Origin: a virus
DNA length: 32,899 nt
IMG/VR virus record: IMGVR_UViG_3300030117_003765
Coordinates: 1-32,899 of that record
Direction: 5' to 3' (one strand)
The notes beneath the pieces are model-generated. The model made no database searches, was not told the DNA's origin, and saw only the letters and a list, made by a program, of their open reading frames with translations. Position 1 is the stretch's first letter. Each line of letters starts with the position of its first letter. Shown here one piece after another: positions 8,700-15,601 of this stretch. The position numbers and the translations under genes are program-made.

Positions 8700-10336
8700 T
8701 ATGCGCTCATTGAAGTTTTGTGTTTAGTTTCACTACTTTTAACACGCAACCTATCTCTCCACGAAGGAACGTGAACAGGGGCTTCGTAAAATGTAGCAAA
8801 CTCTGTCATCATTAATCCTATCCAGGCTAAAGCATCAACTTGGTCATCAAAAGTACCATTCGGGAAACGTAAAAGTTCAGCTATCATGGTACCAGTCCAG
8901 ACTGCATCTTGTGGAAAGTATACCATGCCTTGCTGCATTCTACCCTGAATCGCTCTTGCTCTTGCTTCCTTATCTCTTCTTCCTACTTTCAGGTCCTTAA
9001 AGTATGCTTCATGAAGGCCCCTTTCGGCAACCCTTTTTTGTAAAAAAGGACCAATCGCCATTTCTATGTGACCCTTCTCTATACCTACAATTCCAGGCCG
9101 CCATTGTTCATATAAGTCTAATATTTTTTCTACTAACTCAAAACCGTCATACTTTCCGCGCACAACATCTACTACGTACATGTTATCGTACTCATCTACC
9201 CCTACTACAATACCAACAGAAAAATCGTTTCTGTCTTTTTGTCCTATAGCCAAGTCCCACGCACAGTAGTAACGCAACCGGTCATACTCTACTTCTTCTG
9301 GCTCATAGTATCTAACCATTTCTCTTGTAAAATAATCACCTTCATCTGATACAGGATTCTGTTGATATAACGCCGTCCAGTCTCTAGGCCCAATAGCTTT
9401 TTGTATCATTTCTAAAGATTCTGTATTGTAACGTTCAGGGTGAAGTGGCTCGCCTTGTTCTCTAAACTCTTCGTCGTGTTCTGCTATAGCTGGGTACTTA
9501 ACTACTTCCCATTGGTCCGCCCCATCGTCACTGGCCGTCAACAATCGGCCGGCTAAATCATCATCATGCCATCTTGTAAGAATAACTAATATTCCGCCGC
9601 CAGGAGCTAAACGAGTATAAGCTGTAGATGTATACCAATCCCATGTTGACTCTCTATTGTTTTCTGATTCTGCGTCTTCTCTGTTTTTTACCGGGTCATC
9701 GATAACCAACACGTGCGCACCTTTACCAGTAATACCACCACCTACACCAGCTGCTACATAACCACCACCTTGAGTAGTTAACCAAGATTCGATTGATTGA
9801 GAGTCAGGGTCTAACCGAGCTTTTTCAAATATTTTTTTATAATTTGGCTCTCTTAGTAATTGACGTACTTTTCTAGAAAAGCTCATCGATAAAGAACCGG
9901 AATACGAACAACTTATAAATTCTTGGTGTGGGTGCCTACCAATATGCCAAGCCGGAAACGCAATACTAGCTAAAGTAGATTTACCATGACGCGGTGGCAT
10001 AAATAACATTAACCTTGGAGATTTTTTATTGGCTACATCGTCGCTAAATTTTTCTAAACGTTTACATATGTCTTTATGAACCCAACCTGCTTGATAATCT
10101 GGATTAAATTTTTCTACAAAAGGTAATAGTCTTTTTCTGGACAAAATACGGTTTGCCAGTTCTTGTTCTGCACGGACAGCCATATCTACTTCTGGCTGTT
10201 GTTTTTTCTCTTTTGGTTTTGTAGCAGGAAGTTGGTCGGCTTCATCAGCTGCGCAGTAAACGCAAAGGCCTTTTGGCAATACTAAATTATCTGCTAAAAG
10301 TTTTAGGCATTTATAACATTCAATCTTTTTTGTCAT
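8699..10336 (-). CDS. terL: Terminase large subunit with N-terminal zinc ribbon
   Basis: The 545-residue packaging motor: ATPase plus nuclease. Walker A-like PPRHGKST is at about residues 114-121, Walker B VLVIDD at 209-214, and coupling motif ILVILTRWHDDDL at about 249-261. The RNase H-like nuclease begins at CAWDLAIG, with likely metal ligands Asp361 and Asp371 and a late DDQVDALAW motif. Unusually, the first 30 residues hold two CxxC pairs (Cys7, Cys10, Cys25, Cys28), an extra zinc ribbon before the ATPase. The start overlaps terS by 17 nt. No intein or frameshift is visible. Confidence 0.96.
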   Translation of the reverse strand: MTKKIECYKCLKLLADNLVLPKGLCVYCAADEADQLPATKPKEKKQQPEVDMAVRAEQELANRILSRKRLLPFVEKFNPDYQAGWVHKDICKRLEKFSDDVANKKSPRLMLFMPPRHGKSTLASIAFPAWHIGRHPHQEFISCSYSGSLSMSFSRKVRQLLREPNYKKIFEKARLDPDSQSIESWLTTQGGGYVAAGVGGGITGKGAHVLVIDDPVKNREDAESENNRESTWDWYTSTAYTRLAPGGGILVILTRWHDDDLAGRLLTASDDGADQWEVVKYPAIAEHDEEFREQGEPLHPERYNTESLEMIQKAIGPRDWTALYQQNPVSDEGDYFTREMVRYYEPEEVEYDRLRYYCAWDLAIGQKDRNDFSVGIVVGVDEYDNMYVVDVVRGKYDGFELVEKILDLYEQWRPGIVGIEKGHIEMAIGPFLQKRVAERGLHEAYFKDLKVGRRDKEARARAIQGRMQQGMVYFPQDAVWTGTMIAELLRFPNGTFDDQVDALAWIGLMMTEFATFYEAPVHVPSWRDRLRVKSSETKHKTSMSA

Positions 10337-10841
10337 TGCTAGGCTCTAGATAATCTTTATCTACTCCTGCCATTTTTAAAAGTTCGTCATCAGACAACTG
10401 TTCTAATTGTCTTATGTTATCTACGTTTATATTTATTTGGGTTGCGTTATCTGGGGTAAACAAACCATGAAGCTTACATAAAGAATCTACTACATTTTTT
10501 TCTTCTGTAGAAGTTGCAGATTTTCTATGCGCTTCTAGATACATAACTGTAGCAGTAGACTTATCGAAGTTAACTTCTTCTCGCATTTCTTTACGTAAAT
10601 ATTCTACTGCTTTTGCAATCTTTGGTCGTTTAAAAGCCTCGTACACCGCATCGACGTTACTGTACCCCGCTGCACGGCCGGCGGCTGCCTTACTCATACC
10701 ACGCACATGGAACAAAACTAATCTTTCTTCTTGTACGGAAAGCTCATTTAGTTTGATTCCAGCATATGGAAAGTGAGATTGCAGTTGTGCACGGTCCTCG
10801 GCGGTTACTTCCGTAGGTATCTCTTCTTTTAATAATGACAT
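10320..10841 (-). CDS. terS: Terminase small subunit
   Basis: A 173-residue DNA-recognition subunit of the packaging motor. A helix-turn-helix-like segment (EERLVLFHVRGMSKAAAGRA, then AGYSNVDAVYEAFKRP) at about residues 38-75 fits small terminases. A central helical oligomerisation region and an acidic C-terminus that may contact TerL follow. It is first in the minus-strand virion operon and overlaps terL by 17 nt. The promoter sits so close that the predicted transcript starts only about 4 nt before the ATG, and no Shine-Dalgarno sequence is visible. Translation may therefore be leaderless. Confidence 0.88.
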   Translation of the reverse strand: MSLLKEEIPTEVTAEDRAQLQSHFPYAGIKLNELSVQEERLVLFHVRGMSKAAAGRAAGYSNVDAVYEAFKRPKIAKAVEYLRKEMREEVNFDKSTATVMYLEAHRKSATSTEEKNVVDSLCKLHGLFTPDNATQININVDNIRQLEQLSDDELLKMAGVDKDYLEPSNDKKD

Positions 10842-10851
10842 ATAAATTAGG

Positions 10852-10881
10852 ATTATATTAGCAAAAGGTAACGTTTGTCTA
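10852..10881 (-). promoter_or_regulatory. Sigma70-type promoter of the virion operon
   Basis: On the minus strand, -35 TAGACA (10881-10876) and -10 TATAAT (10857-10852) are separated by 18 nt. Just upstream, at 10889-10914, the run AAATTTTTTTAT occurs twice with a 14-bp period, a good candidate UP element. The predicted start near 10845 is only about 4 nt from the terS ATG. Confidence 0.65.
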
Positions 10882-10934
10882 ATATTAGAAATTTTTTTAT
10901 GAAAATTTTTTTATAAATCGCTGAGGCATCGGGT

Positions 10935-10965
10935 CCCACCTAGTCCCAGCTCCACCCCCTTCCCC
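10935..10965 (-). other. G-quadruplex-capable tract in the divergent control region
   Basis: Read on the minus strand, four G-runs (4, 5, 3 and 3 G) are separated by loops of 2, 7 and 7 nt. This is embedded in otherwise AT-rich sequence between the divergent terS operon and the 11144 operon. It includes two copies of TGGGAC ten bases apart. A role in packaging recognition, replication or transcription is possible but unproven. Confidence 0.5.
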
Positions 10966-11012
10966 TTTTTCACTTTTACAGTTTATAGTTTCGCGATTCT
11001 AACATTGGAACC

Positions 11013-11042
11013 TTGTATTGAATTTTATCGTAGCATTATAAG
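11013..11042 (+). promoter_or_regulatory. Possible promoter for the 11144-11942 operon
   Basis: TTGTAT (11013-11018) and TATAAG (11037-11042) are separated by 18 nt upstream of the first plus-strand gene. The match to sigma70 consensus is moderate. About 100 nt of untranslated leader would precede the ATG at 11144. The rest of the 10842-11143 gap holds the terS promoter, the A/T repeats and the G-rich tract, and no gene. Confidence 0.4.
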
Positions 11043-11143
11043 ATGTATAGGCTCGTTACCTCGCAAGTTTATTTATTTGTGTATAGGGCTTGGGCATTCT
11101 GTTCAAGTTCGGAATACGCTAATTTAATTACTTGGAGAAAAAT

Positions 11144-11512
11144 ATGAGTAATGAGATTAATTACGGAGATTTCGATTACGCCGAAATCGTAATCCAGCCT
11201 TTACTAGCTGGAGATACTTACACACAGGCAGGTAAAACTGTCTATAGCAAAGGCAGAAGTGTCACCCTTGCGCGCTTTAACTTTCAGAACAAATCTGACA
11301 GGTCTAAAGGCATGATTGGTGGCATACCTGACGGATTTGCAGACATGATTGCTAAACAGCAATTGTTACACAGAGCTGTAAAGCCTCTTGTAGGAAAAGA
11401 TAAAACTCCTACAGCTACAATGCCTTTCTATCTCAATCTTTGCAGAGCCGATAGTGACGAAAAAGTTACTATTAACCCAGAGACTGGAGATACCATGGAG
11501 GAGGGAATCTAA
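11144..11512 (+). CDS. Small protein of unknown function, first gene of plus-strand operon
   Basis: A 122-residue soluble protein beginning MSNEINYGDFDYAEIVIQPL. The start is ATG at 11144 with GGAG 6 nt upstream; an in-frame TTG at 11132 lies within the ribosome-binding site itself. The product mixes predicted beta strands with a basic middle (SKGRSVTLARFNFQNKSDRS) and a helical segment (GFADMIAKQQLLHRAVKPL). No family is recognised. The next gene's ATG directly follows its stop. A position beside the divergent control region suggests early expression, perhaps host takeover or DNA binding, which is inference only. Confidence 0.7.
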   Translation: MSNEINYGDFDYAEIVIQPLLAGDTYTQAGKTVYSKGRSVTLARFNFQNKSDRSKGMIGGIPDGFADMIAKQQLLHRAVKPLVGKDKTPTATMPFYLNLCRADSDEKVTINPETGDTMEEGI

Positions 11513-11761
11513 ATGGCTAACGATAACCACTCCAATCCTACAGCTTTCGGCATCATTCGTGATGTCGGAAGCGTTACTAGTAAAGTAGTAAAACTTGGCT
11601 TCAAAGCTGTTGGTTTTACTGCTAGACAAGCTAACAATGTATTATCATATGCATTAGACGCTACTAAAGAGGGCTATCAAGCACCTGAAAACAACCAACC
11701 CAAAGAGTATACTCAAGCAGAGTTTGACTTTGAGGGAGTTGAAAATGACAGGAACTCATGA
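11513..11761 (+). CDS. Small protein of unknown function
   Basis: An 82-residue protein whose ATG directly follows the previous stop, with GGAGG about 7 nt upstream inside the preceding gene. The N-terminal two thirds are moderately hydrophobic and basic (VTSKVVKLGFKAVGFTARQA), possibly an amphipathic helix. The C-terminus is acidic (YTQAEFDFEGVENDR). There is no clear transmembrane segment. The next gene overlaps its end by 17 nt. No family is recognised. Confidence 0.65.
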   Translation: MANDNHSNPTAFGIIRDVGSVTSKVVKLGFKAVGFTARQANNVLSYALDATKEGYQAPENNQPKEYTQAEFDFEGVENDRNS

Positions 11762-11942
11762 AACCCGAAACATCAAACAGCTACATAAAGATTTAGCACA
11801 CTACCAACATTTGTTTGCTAAATATACTAGCTACTGTATGAAGTCTAAAACTGGAAGTAAAGACTATAGAAATTATAAACGACTTGCTTTCAGATACTAC
11901 GACTTGCAATCAGCCATTTTGCGTAGGTTAGAAAACCTATAG
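11745..11942 (+). CDS. Small basic helical protein of unknown function
   Basis: A 65-residue protein beginning MTGTHETRNIKQLHKDLAHY. The start is ATG at 11745 with GAGGGAG about 6 nt upstream; an in-frame TTG at 11724 lacks such a site. It is rich in Lys, Arg and Tyr and predicted largely helical (KDYRNYKRLAFRYYDLQSAI), so nucleic-acid binding is possible. It is the last gene before a strong terminator. No family is recognised. Confidence 0.65.
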   Translation: MTGTHETRNIKQLHKDLAHYQHLFAKYTSYCMKSKTGSKDYRNYKRLAFRYYDLQSAILRRLENL

Positions 11943-11949
11943 CATCATA

Positions 11950-12019
11950 GATACCGAGATACTCAACGAAAATTGCTATTAATTGCTATGGGGAGTATTT
12001 CGGTATCACCCCTTTTTTT
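11950..12019 (+). terminator. Rho-independent terminator of the 11144-11942 operon
   Basis: A 15-bp stem (11950-11964 with 11993-12007) has a single G-U pair and is followed, after five bases, by seven T residues (12013-12019). The loop contains AATTGCTAT twice in tandem with a 10-bp period. A second possible terminator, CAGCGC-GA-GCGCTG followed by TTTTTCT, lies at 12034-12053. Confidence 0.85.
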
Positions 12020-12033
12020 AACCTATTATATGT

Positions 12034-12098
12034 CAGCGCGAGCGCTGTTTTTCTATTCGCGCGAAAGCGCGCAGGGGGGACACCCCCCTTGACCCCCC
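12034..12098. repeat. Cluster of three perfect GC-rich hairpins
   Basis: Three short palindromes occur in succession: CAGCGC-GA-GCGCTG (12034-12047), CGCGC-GAAA-GCGCG with a GNRA-type loop (12058-12071), and AGGGGGG-ACA-CCCCCCT (12073-12089). Another C6 run follows at 12093-12098. Such packing is unlike the surrounding AT-rich genome and opens the gene-free region. Confidence 0.75.
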
Positions 12099-12108
12099 TA
12101 TAGCCCCT

Positions 12109-12213
12109 GGTGTGCCATCTACTATCACCAGGCCCGGTGTGCCCTGGTGTGCCCTGGTGTGCCTGTGCCGGGTGTGCACTACTATCATCAACTACTATCA
12201 TCGCGAAGCGATG
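12109..12213. repeat. GGTGTGC and CTACTATCA tandem repeats with adjoining hairpin
   Basis: GGTGTGC occurs at 12109, 12136, 12146, 12156 and 12171, with three copies exactly 10 bp apart. A 13-bp unit ACTACTATCATCA is repeated in tandem at 12178-12190 and 12191-12202, with a related copy near 12119. CATCGC-GAA-GCGATG (12199-12213) forms a perfect 6-bp hairpin. No credible gene covers this stretch. Confidence 0.75.
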
Positions 12214-12244
12214 TGGATTTTGCGTTTGAAAGCAGCTAGCTTTC

Positions 12245-12530
12245 TGTGTACCACGTGTACCGGGTGTTTGCCCCCATCCGGTACACACTGCTGGTACACA
12301 AATTATTGCCGTCAGGCTGGGCTCTCGAGCACAGTTTCATACGCAGTGGTACCGCGGTACCGGTTATTTCATAAGCGAAGTAATTTATTACCGACCGTCG
12401 GCCGTTGTTCGTTAACCATTTTTAAATGTTAATTTAAGTGGTACCACGGTACACAGTCCTATATCCCTTATTCTTACTCGCTTTTTTGTGTACCACTATA
12501 CCGGTACACAAGCGGTACCACTGGTACACA
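12245..12530. repeat. Array of twelve GGTAC-core sites (origin or operator candidate)
   Basis: Sites with the core GGTAC or its complement GTACC, mostly TGTGTACC, GGTACACA or GGTACC, begin near 12246, 12255, 12280, 12293, 12348, 12356, 12440, 12448, 12488, 12503, 12514 and 12523. Many are paired 8-9 bp apart. GTGTACCGG (12255-12263) and CCGGTACAC (12278-12286) form a 9-bp stem, and GGTACCGCGGTACC (12348-12361) is a perfect palindrome. The pattern suggests repeated binding of a dimeric protein, as at a phage replication origin or master operator. No gene is seen in 11943-12625; a further hairpin, GCGCC/GGCGC, lies at 12559-12573. Confidence 0.8.
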
Positions 12531-12625
12531 ATCTAGACGTATCACGTTTAATGTAGTGGCGCCTCTACGGCGCAAGCGTAAGTATTTGTGTATTTTATTA
12601 TTATGTTATACTTAAGGAGACCATT

Positions 12626-12877
12626 ATGACAAAGTTCAAAAGAGATAAAAGATATGACGGCACAATCCTTCACGGGTTACACAATACTGCAAGTCCTGCT
12701 TTTAAAGCTAAACAAAACAAACCATTAATTAGAAACAAAGGTAGAAATGCAAAGAATGCACTTGAAAGTAATATTCATCAATATAAACCATCAGCTAACA
12801 TACCTAGACACAAAATAGCTGATAACATATGGAATAGATGTACCATTTCAAACATGAGGAGTAGTAATGGCTTATAA
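12626..12877 (+). CDS. Small very basic protein of unknown function
   Basis: An 83-residue protein with AAGGAG 6-7 nt before the ATG. It is rich in Lys, Arg, Asn and His (MTKFKRDKRYDGTILHGLHN; IRNKGRNAKNALESN), probably disordered and nucleic-acid-binding in character. It is the first gene after the repeat array, so it is a candidate for binding that array, though this is inference. The following gene overlaps its end by 11 nt. No family is recognised. Confidence 0.65.
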   Translation: MTKFKRDKRYDGTILHGLHNTASPAFKAKQNKPLIRNKGRNAKNALESNIHQYKPSANIPRHKIADNIWNRCTISNMRSSNGL

Positions 12878-13154
12878 AAACAAACAGATTGAATTGCCTG
12901 ATTTTATGTCAGATAAAGATATTGAAGAATTCAAAAAAGTAGCAGGTATCGTAGCTCAGATAGGTGAGCAGTATCCTGCAATCAGCATTGATATACTAGC
13001 TAGAGTCATCATCATTTCTGCTATTCAGTATGAAATGACAAAAGATGACCTTCGAGAGTTTATTAAATGTCTAACACAATATGTTGATGTTACCGAGGCC
13101 CTCTCGGATAAGTTCAACGAACTATACAAAGAAACACCAAAAACTATTCATTGA
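12867..13154 (+). CDS. Small helical protein of unknown function
   Basis: A 95-residue protein beginning MAYKNKQIELPDFMSDKDIE. Its ATG has GAGG about 7 nt upstream inside the preceding gene. It is predicted all-helical, with a hydrophobic central helix (ISIDILARVIIISAIQYEM) that is probably a buried core and not a membrane segment, followed by an acidic amphipathic helix. No family is recognised. The 197-nt gap after it holds no gene, but TTTACCAAG (13249-13257) and CTTGGTAAA (13272-13280) form a 9-bp hairpin. Confidence 0.65.
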   Translation: MAYKNKQIELPDFMSDKDIEEFKKVAGIVAQIGEQYPAISIDILARVIIISAIQYEMTKDDLREFIKCLTQYVDVTEALSDKFNELYKETPKTIH

Positions 13155-13351
13155 TTTTCCTCTTGTGGATGAATCCAACAGCTGTTTATCTAGTGACGGC
13201 GGAATCGAGTTAGATGTGCGTGACGCTTCCTTTTCACAACACAGAGGTTTTACCAAGTTTTGTTACAAGTGCTTGGTAAAGATTATTCATAAACGGAGCT
13301 AATCTAACACACTAGATATTTCTATTAATTTGCATTTACAGGAGAATTATT

Positions 13352-14368
13352 ATGCATACTATTAGTCCAACTGTCCTTAAGGACGAAATCAAAACCAACA
13401 TGCGTGCTGGTTTGAATACCATGATTTGGGGTGCCCCAGGTATTGGTAAATCTGAAATACCACAACAAGTAGCTAACGAACTTAACATAGCTCTGCTAGA
13501 CTTTCGTGCTAACTTGTTCGACCCTGTCGATGTGCGTGGTATTCCATATCTTAAACAACCAAGTCCAGACTCTCAAAAGTTTACGTCTTGGGCTGTGCCA
13601 GATGTGTTCCCGATTGCAGAACGCGACGGCGAGCGTGGTATCTTGTTTATTGACGAGTTGCCAACTGCACCACCAGCAACACAAAATGCATTCTTGCAGT
13701 TGTTGCTAACAAGACAGATTGGCGATTACAAAATGCCAATGGGCTGGTCAATTATTAGCGCAGGTAACGAGCTAACTGATTCAGCATCTGTCTATCAAAT
13801 GCCTAGTCCTGTTAAAAACAGACTATCGCATTACAAACTAGAACCAACTTTGTCTGACTGGGTTGACTGGGCTCACCAGAACAATATTGATTCTAATGTT
13901 ATTGCATTTGTTCAATACAGACCTAACTTACTAAATAGTTTTAGTGCTGATGAATATGCATTTCCAACACCTCGTTCTTGGGCTTTTGTTAGTAAGAAAC
14001 TAGCAATGCAACCTGACAACGACAATGAAGTTATATTTTATGGCGTATCTTCATTGGTTGGCGACGGTCCAGCTGGCGAGTTCATTGCATTCAAAGAGAT
14101 TGCAGACGAACTACCAGATATTGACAAAATTGTTCAAACTCCTAGCGAGTATAAAAAGAACGATAATCCAGCTTTATTGTATGCATTGGCTACTGCTGTT
14201 GCTACAAGAGCTGAAGACTCGACCATAAAAAACATCATGAAACTTGCAAACAGAATACCTGTAGAGTTTCAAGTAATACTAATGAAAGGTATTTTCTCTC
14301 GTGACGCCAGCTTGCGTAAGCATGAAGATGTGCGTAACTGGATTAAAGAAAATGCTGATATAGCTTAA
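13352..14368 (+). CDS. MoxR-type AAA+ ATPase
   Basis: A 338-residue AAA+ ATPase of the MoxR/AAA_5 (dynein-related) type, which usually acts as a chaperone or remodeller with a VWA-domain partner. Walker A GAPGIGKS is at residues 27-34, and Walker B GILFIDE at 96-102 is followed by the characteristic LPTAPPATQNAFLQLLL stretch. A sensor-like NELTDSASVYQMPSPV segment lies near residues 137-155. It has an AGGAG ribosome-binding site. The likely partner is the metallopeptidase-like/VWA-like protein encoded at 15602-16687 in the same operon. In phages its target is unknown; virion assembly or host remodelling are possibilities. Confidence 0.88.
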   Translation: MHTISPTVLKDEIKTNMRAGLNTMIWGAPGIGKSEIPQQVANELNIALLDFRANLFDPVDVRGIPYLKQPSPDSQKFTSWAVPDVFPIAERDGERGILFIDELPTAPPATQNAFLQLLLTRQIGDYKMPMGWSIISAGNELTDSASVYQMPSPVKNRLSHYKLEPTLSDWVDWAHQNNIDSNVIAFVQYRPNLLNSFSADEYAFPTPRSWAFVSKKLAMQPDNDNEVIFYGVSSLVGDGPAGEFIAFKEIADELPDIDKIVQTPSEYKKNDNPALLYALATAVATRAEDSTIKNIMKLANRIPVEFQVILMKGIFSRDASLRKHEDVRNWIKENADIA

Positions 14369-14379
14369 GGAGGCTAATT

Positions 14380-14454
14380 ATGTCTAGTATAAAAATAGAA
14401 GTAATTGTTGACCCTGAAACAGGTCAAGAAACTATAACCATTATTAAGGAGTAA
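14380..14454 (+). CDS. Micropeptide of 24 residues
   Basis: The short frame has a near-ideal ribosome-binding site (AAGGAGG, 6 nt before the ATG). It encodes 24 residues beginning MSSIKIEVIVDPETGQETI, an apparent beta hairpin. It sits between the MoxR gene and the 241-residue gene, with its own AAGGAG end serving the next start. Function unknown; it could also simply be a leader aiding translation of the next gene. Confidence 0.55.
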   Translation: MSSIKIEVIVDPETGQETITIIKE

Positions 14455-14457
14455 ATT

Positions 14458-15183
14458 ATGGCTACTGTTAGAATGTCGCAAAAACTTATTGATAAAATGG
14501 TCAGCAATGCTGGTCAGAAGTTTTCTAAACAAAACCCTGAAAAAGATTATCCAACCACTGGTGGCGATAATATTATTTCAGAACTAGGTATTATGGAGAA
14601 AGCTACTCTTACTAAAGAGTTTGTAGATAAAACTTGGCTTGTAGAATCTGATATAAGAGCTAACTATAGTTCTTCTACTATAACTACTGTTGAAATCTGT
14701 TCTTCTGTTGACACTTACGATGAAGACGGTAATGCAGATGAAAATGGAAGTTATGACGCAGGTGGTAATTACATAAGTAGTTATGACAAAAACAAGTCTT
14801 ACGCTCTTGAGCTTTCTACTCCTATAGAAATGCCAGATTGTGTAAACACTGGTTATTCAACCATTCAGGTAGATGTGCAAAACACGCATCCAACTTTTGT
14901 TGCATGTGCCGAGATTGACTCGCATAACTCTAAAGTTCGTAACGAGCTTTATGAGTTTAAAAATACATTGCGTGAAACTTTGGGTAAATTTACTACCTTA
15001 AATCAAGCACTTAAGGCTAGCAAGAACAAATATTCTGCTCTTGTGCCAGAAGATGTTATGCAACGCGTAATGGAAAAAGATAACAGAAAGAAAAAAGACC
15101 AAGAACTTGCAGATATAGCTAGTAAGGACATGGATGTGCTTTCTGAAGTTTTACTTACTGATTCATTGTTAGGAGACGAATAA
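14458..15183 (+). CDS. Unknown protein, paralogue of the 17480-18304 gene
   Basis: A 241-residue soluble protein, 33 residues shorter than the product of the gene at 17480. Both share an N-terminus (MATVRMSQKLIDKM versus MASVQMSQTLREQI), a central beta-rich part, a helical region with a Thr-Leu pair, a VP motif (LVPEDVMQRV versus FVPQEYLDRL) and the C-terminal signature DSLLGDE versus DKLMGD. The middle has an acidic Asp/Asn/Ser stretch. It lies between the MoxR and VWA-like genes, so it may be a substrate or adaptor of that pair (inference). No named family is recognised. Its stop overlaps the next ATG (TAATG). Confidence 0.75.
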   Translation: MATVRMSQKLIDKMVSNAGQKFSKQNPEKDYPTTGGDNIISELGIMEKATLTKEFVDKTWLVESDIRANYSSSTITTVEICSSVDTYDEDGNADENGSYDAGGNYISSYDKNKSYALELSTPIEMPDCVNTGYSTIQVDVQNTHPTFVACAEIDSHNSKVRNELYEFKNTLRETLGKFTTLNQALKASKNKYSALVPEDVMQRVMEKDNRKKKDQELADIASKDMDVLSEVLLTDSLLGDE

Positions 15184-15593
15184 TGCACCATTTAGTACTT
15201 ATAGACGGAGTAGAAATACCAAAGCGTGGCAGAGAAAGACTTCAAAGGTATTCTTATGTGCGTTTAGGCAACCCTGATAGACCAAATGATTTACCCCTAG
15301 AAATTAAACTTGGAGACATATTTAAAATATGGTTTGGCAGTGGACAAGGTGGTTTTCTTGTTAATGAAATAATTGAACGTGACGGTTATATTATCCCAAA
15401 CGGCTGTCGTTGGTTTAGGATTAACTCTCCAGAAGATAAACGCTGGTGGGGAGATAACAAATTTATTTCTGAATGGCCCCATCCTGGTTGGGAGTTGTTG
15501 TCTTATTCTAATGATTACAAATTAGAAAATATGCGCGCCCAACTTTCAAGCGACGCTTGGGATTTCTTACTCCATAGTTTTTTACCGAGGTAA
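15183..15593 (+). CDS. Unknown protein between MoxR and VWA-like genes
   Basis: A 136-residue soluble protein rich in Trp, Arg and Gly, beginning MHHLVLIDGVEIPKRGRERL. Predicted beta strands with many aromatics (DIFKIWFGSGQGGFLVNEI; RWFRINSPEDKRWWG) suggest a small beta-barrel. Its ATG overlaps the previous stop by one base and the next gene starts 8 nt after its stop, so it is translated together with the MoxR/VWA set. No family is recognised. Confidence 0.7.
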   Translation: MHHLVLIDGVEIPKRGRERLQRYSYVRLGNPDRPNDLPLEIKLGDIFKIWFGSGQGGFLVNEIIERDGYIIPNGCRWFRINSPEDKRWWGDNKFISEWPHPGWELLSYSNDYKLENMRAQLSSDAWDFLLHSFLPR

Positions 15594-15601
15594 ACTTATA
15601 C

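Noticed and set aside
10918-10968. tRNA 3' end or phage attachment site in the GC-rich segment before terS
   Set aside because: No tRNA cloverleaf, T-loop sequence or integrase gene is present; the segment is better described as a G-rich tract.
12112-12432. Open frame of 106 codons on the plus strand in the repeat array, and an overlapping 100-codon frame on the minus strand (11986-12288)
   Set aside because: Both are made of repeat and hairpin sequence, lack a ribosome-binding site and have no sensible protein composition.
12109-12530. CRISPR array in the repeat-rich gap
   Set aside because: Repeat units are only 7-13 bp, spacing is irregular or directly tandem, and there are no unique spacers of constant length or cas genes.
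12586-12612. Promoter TTGTGT/TATACT before the 12626 gene
   Set aside because: The spacer is only 15 nt and the predicted start would fall on the ribosome-binding site, so it was not called.
13081-13302. 73-codon frame overlapping the end of the 95-residue gene and the following gap
   Set aside because: No ribosome-binding site, and most of it lies in another frame of a better-supported gene; the gap has a hairpin instead.
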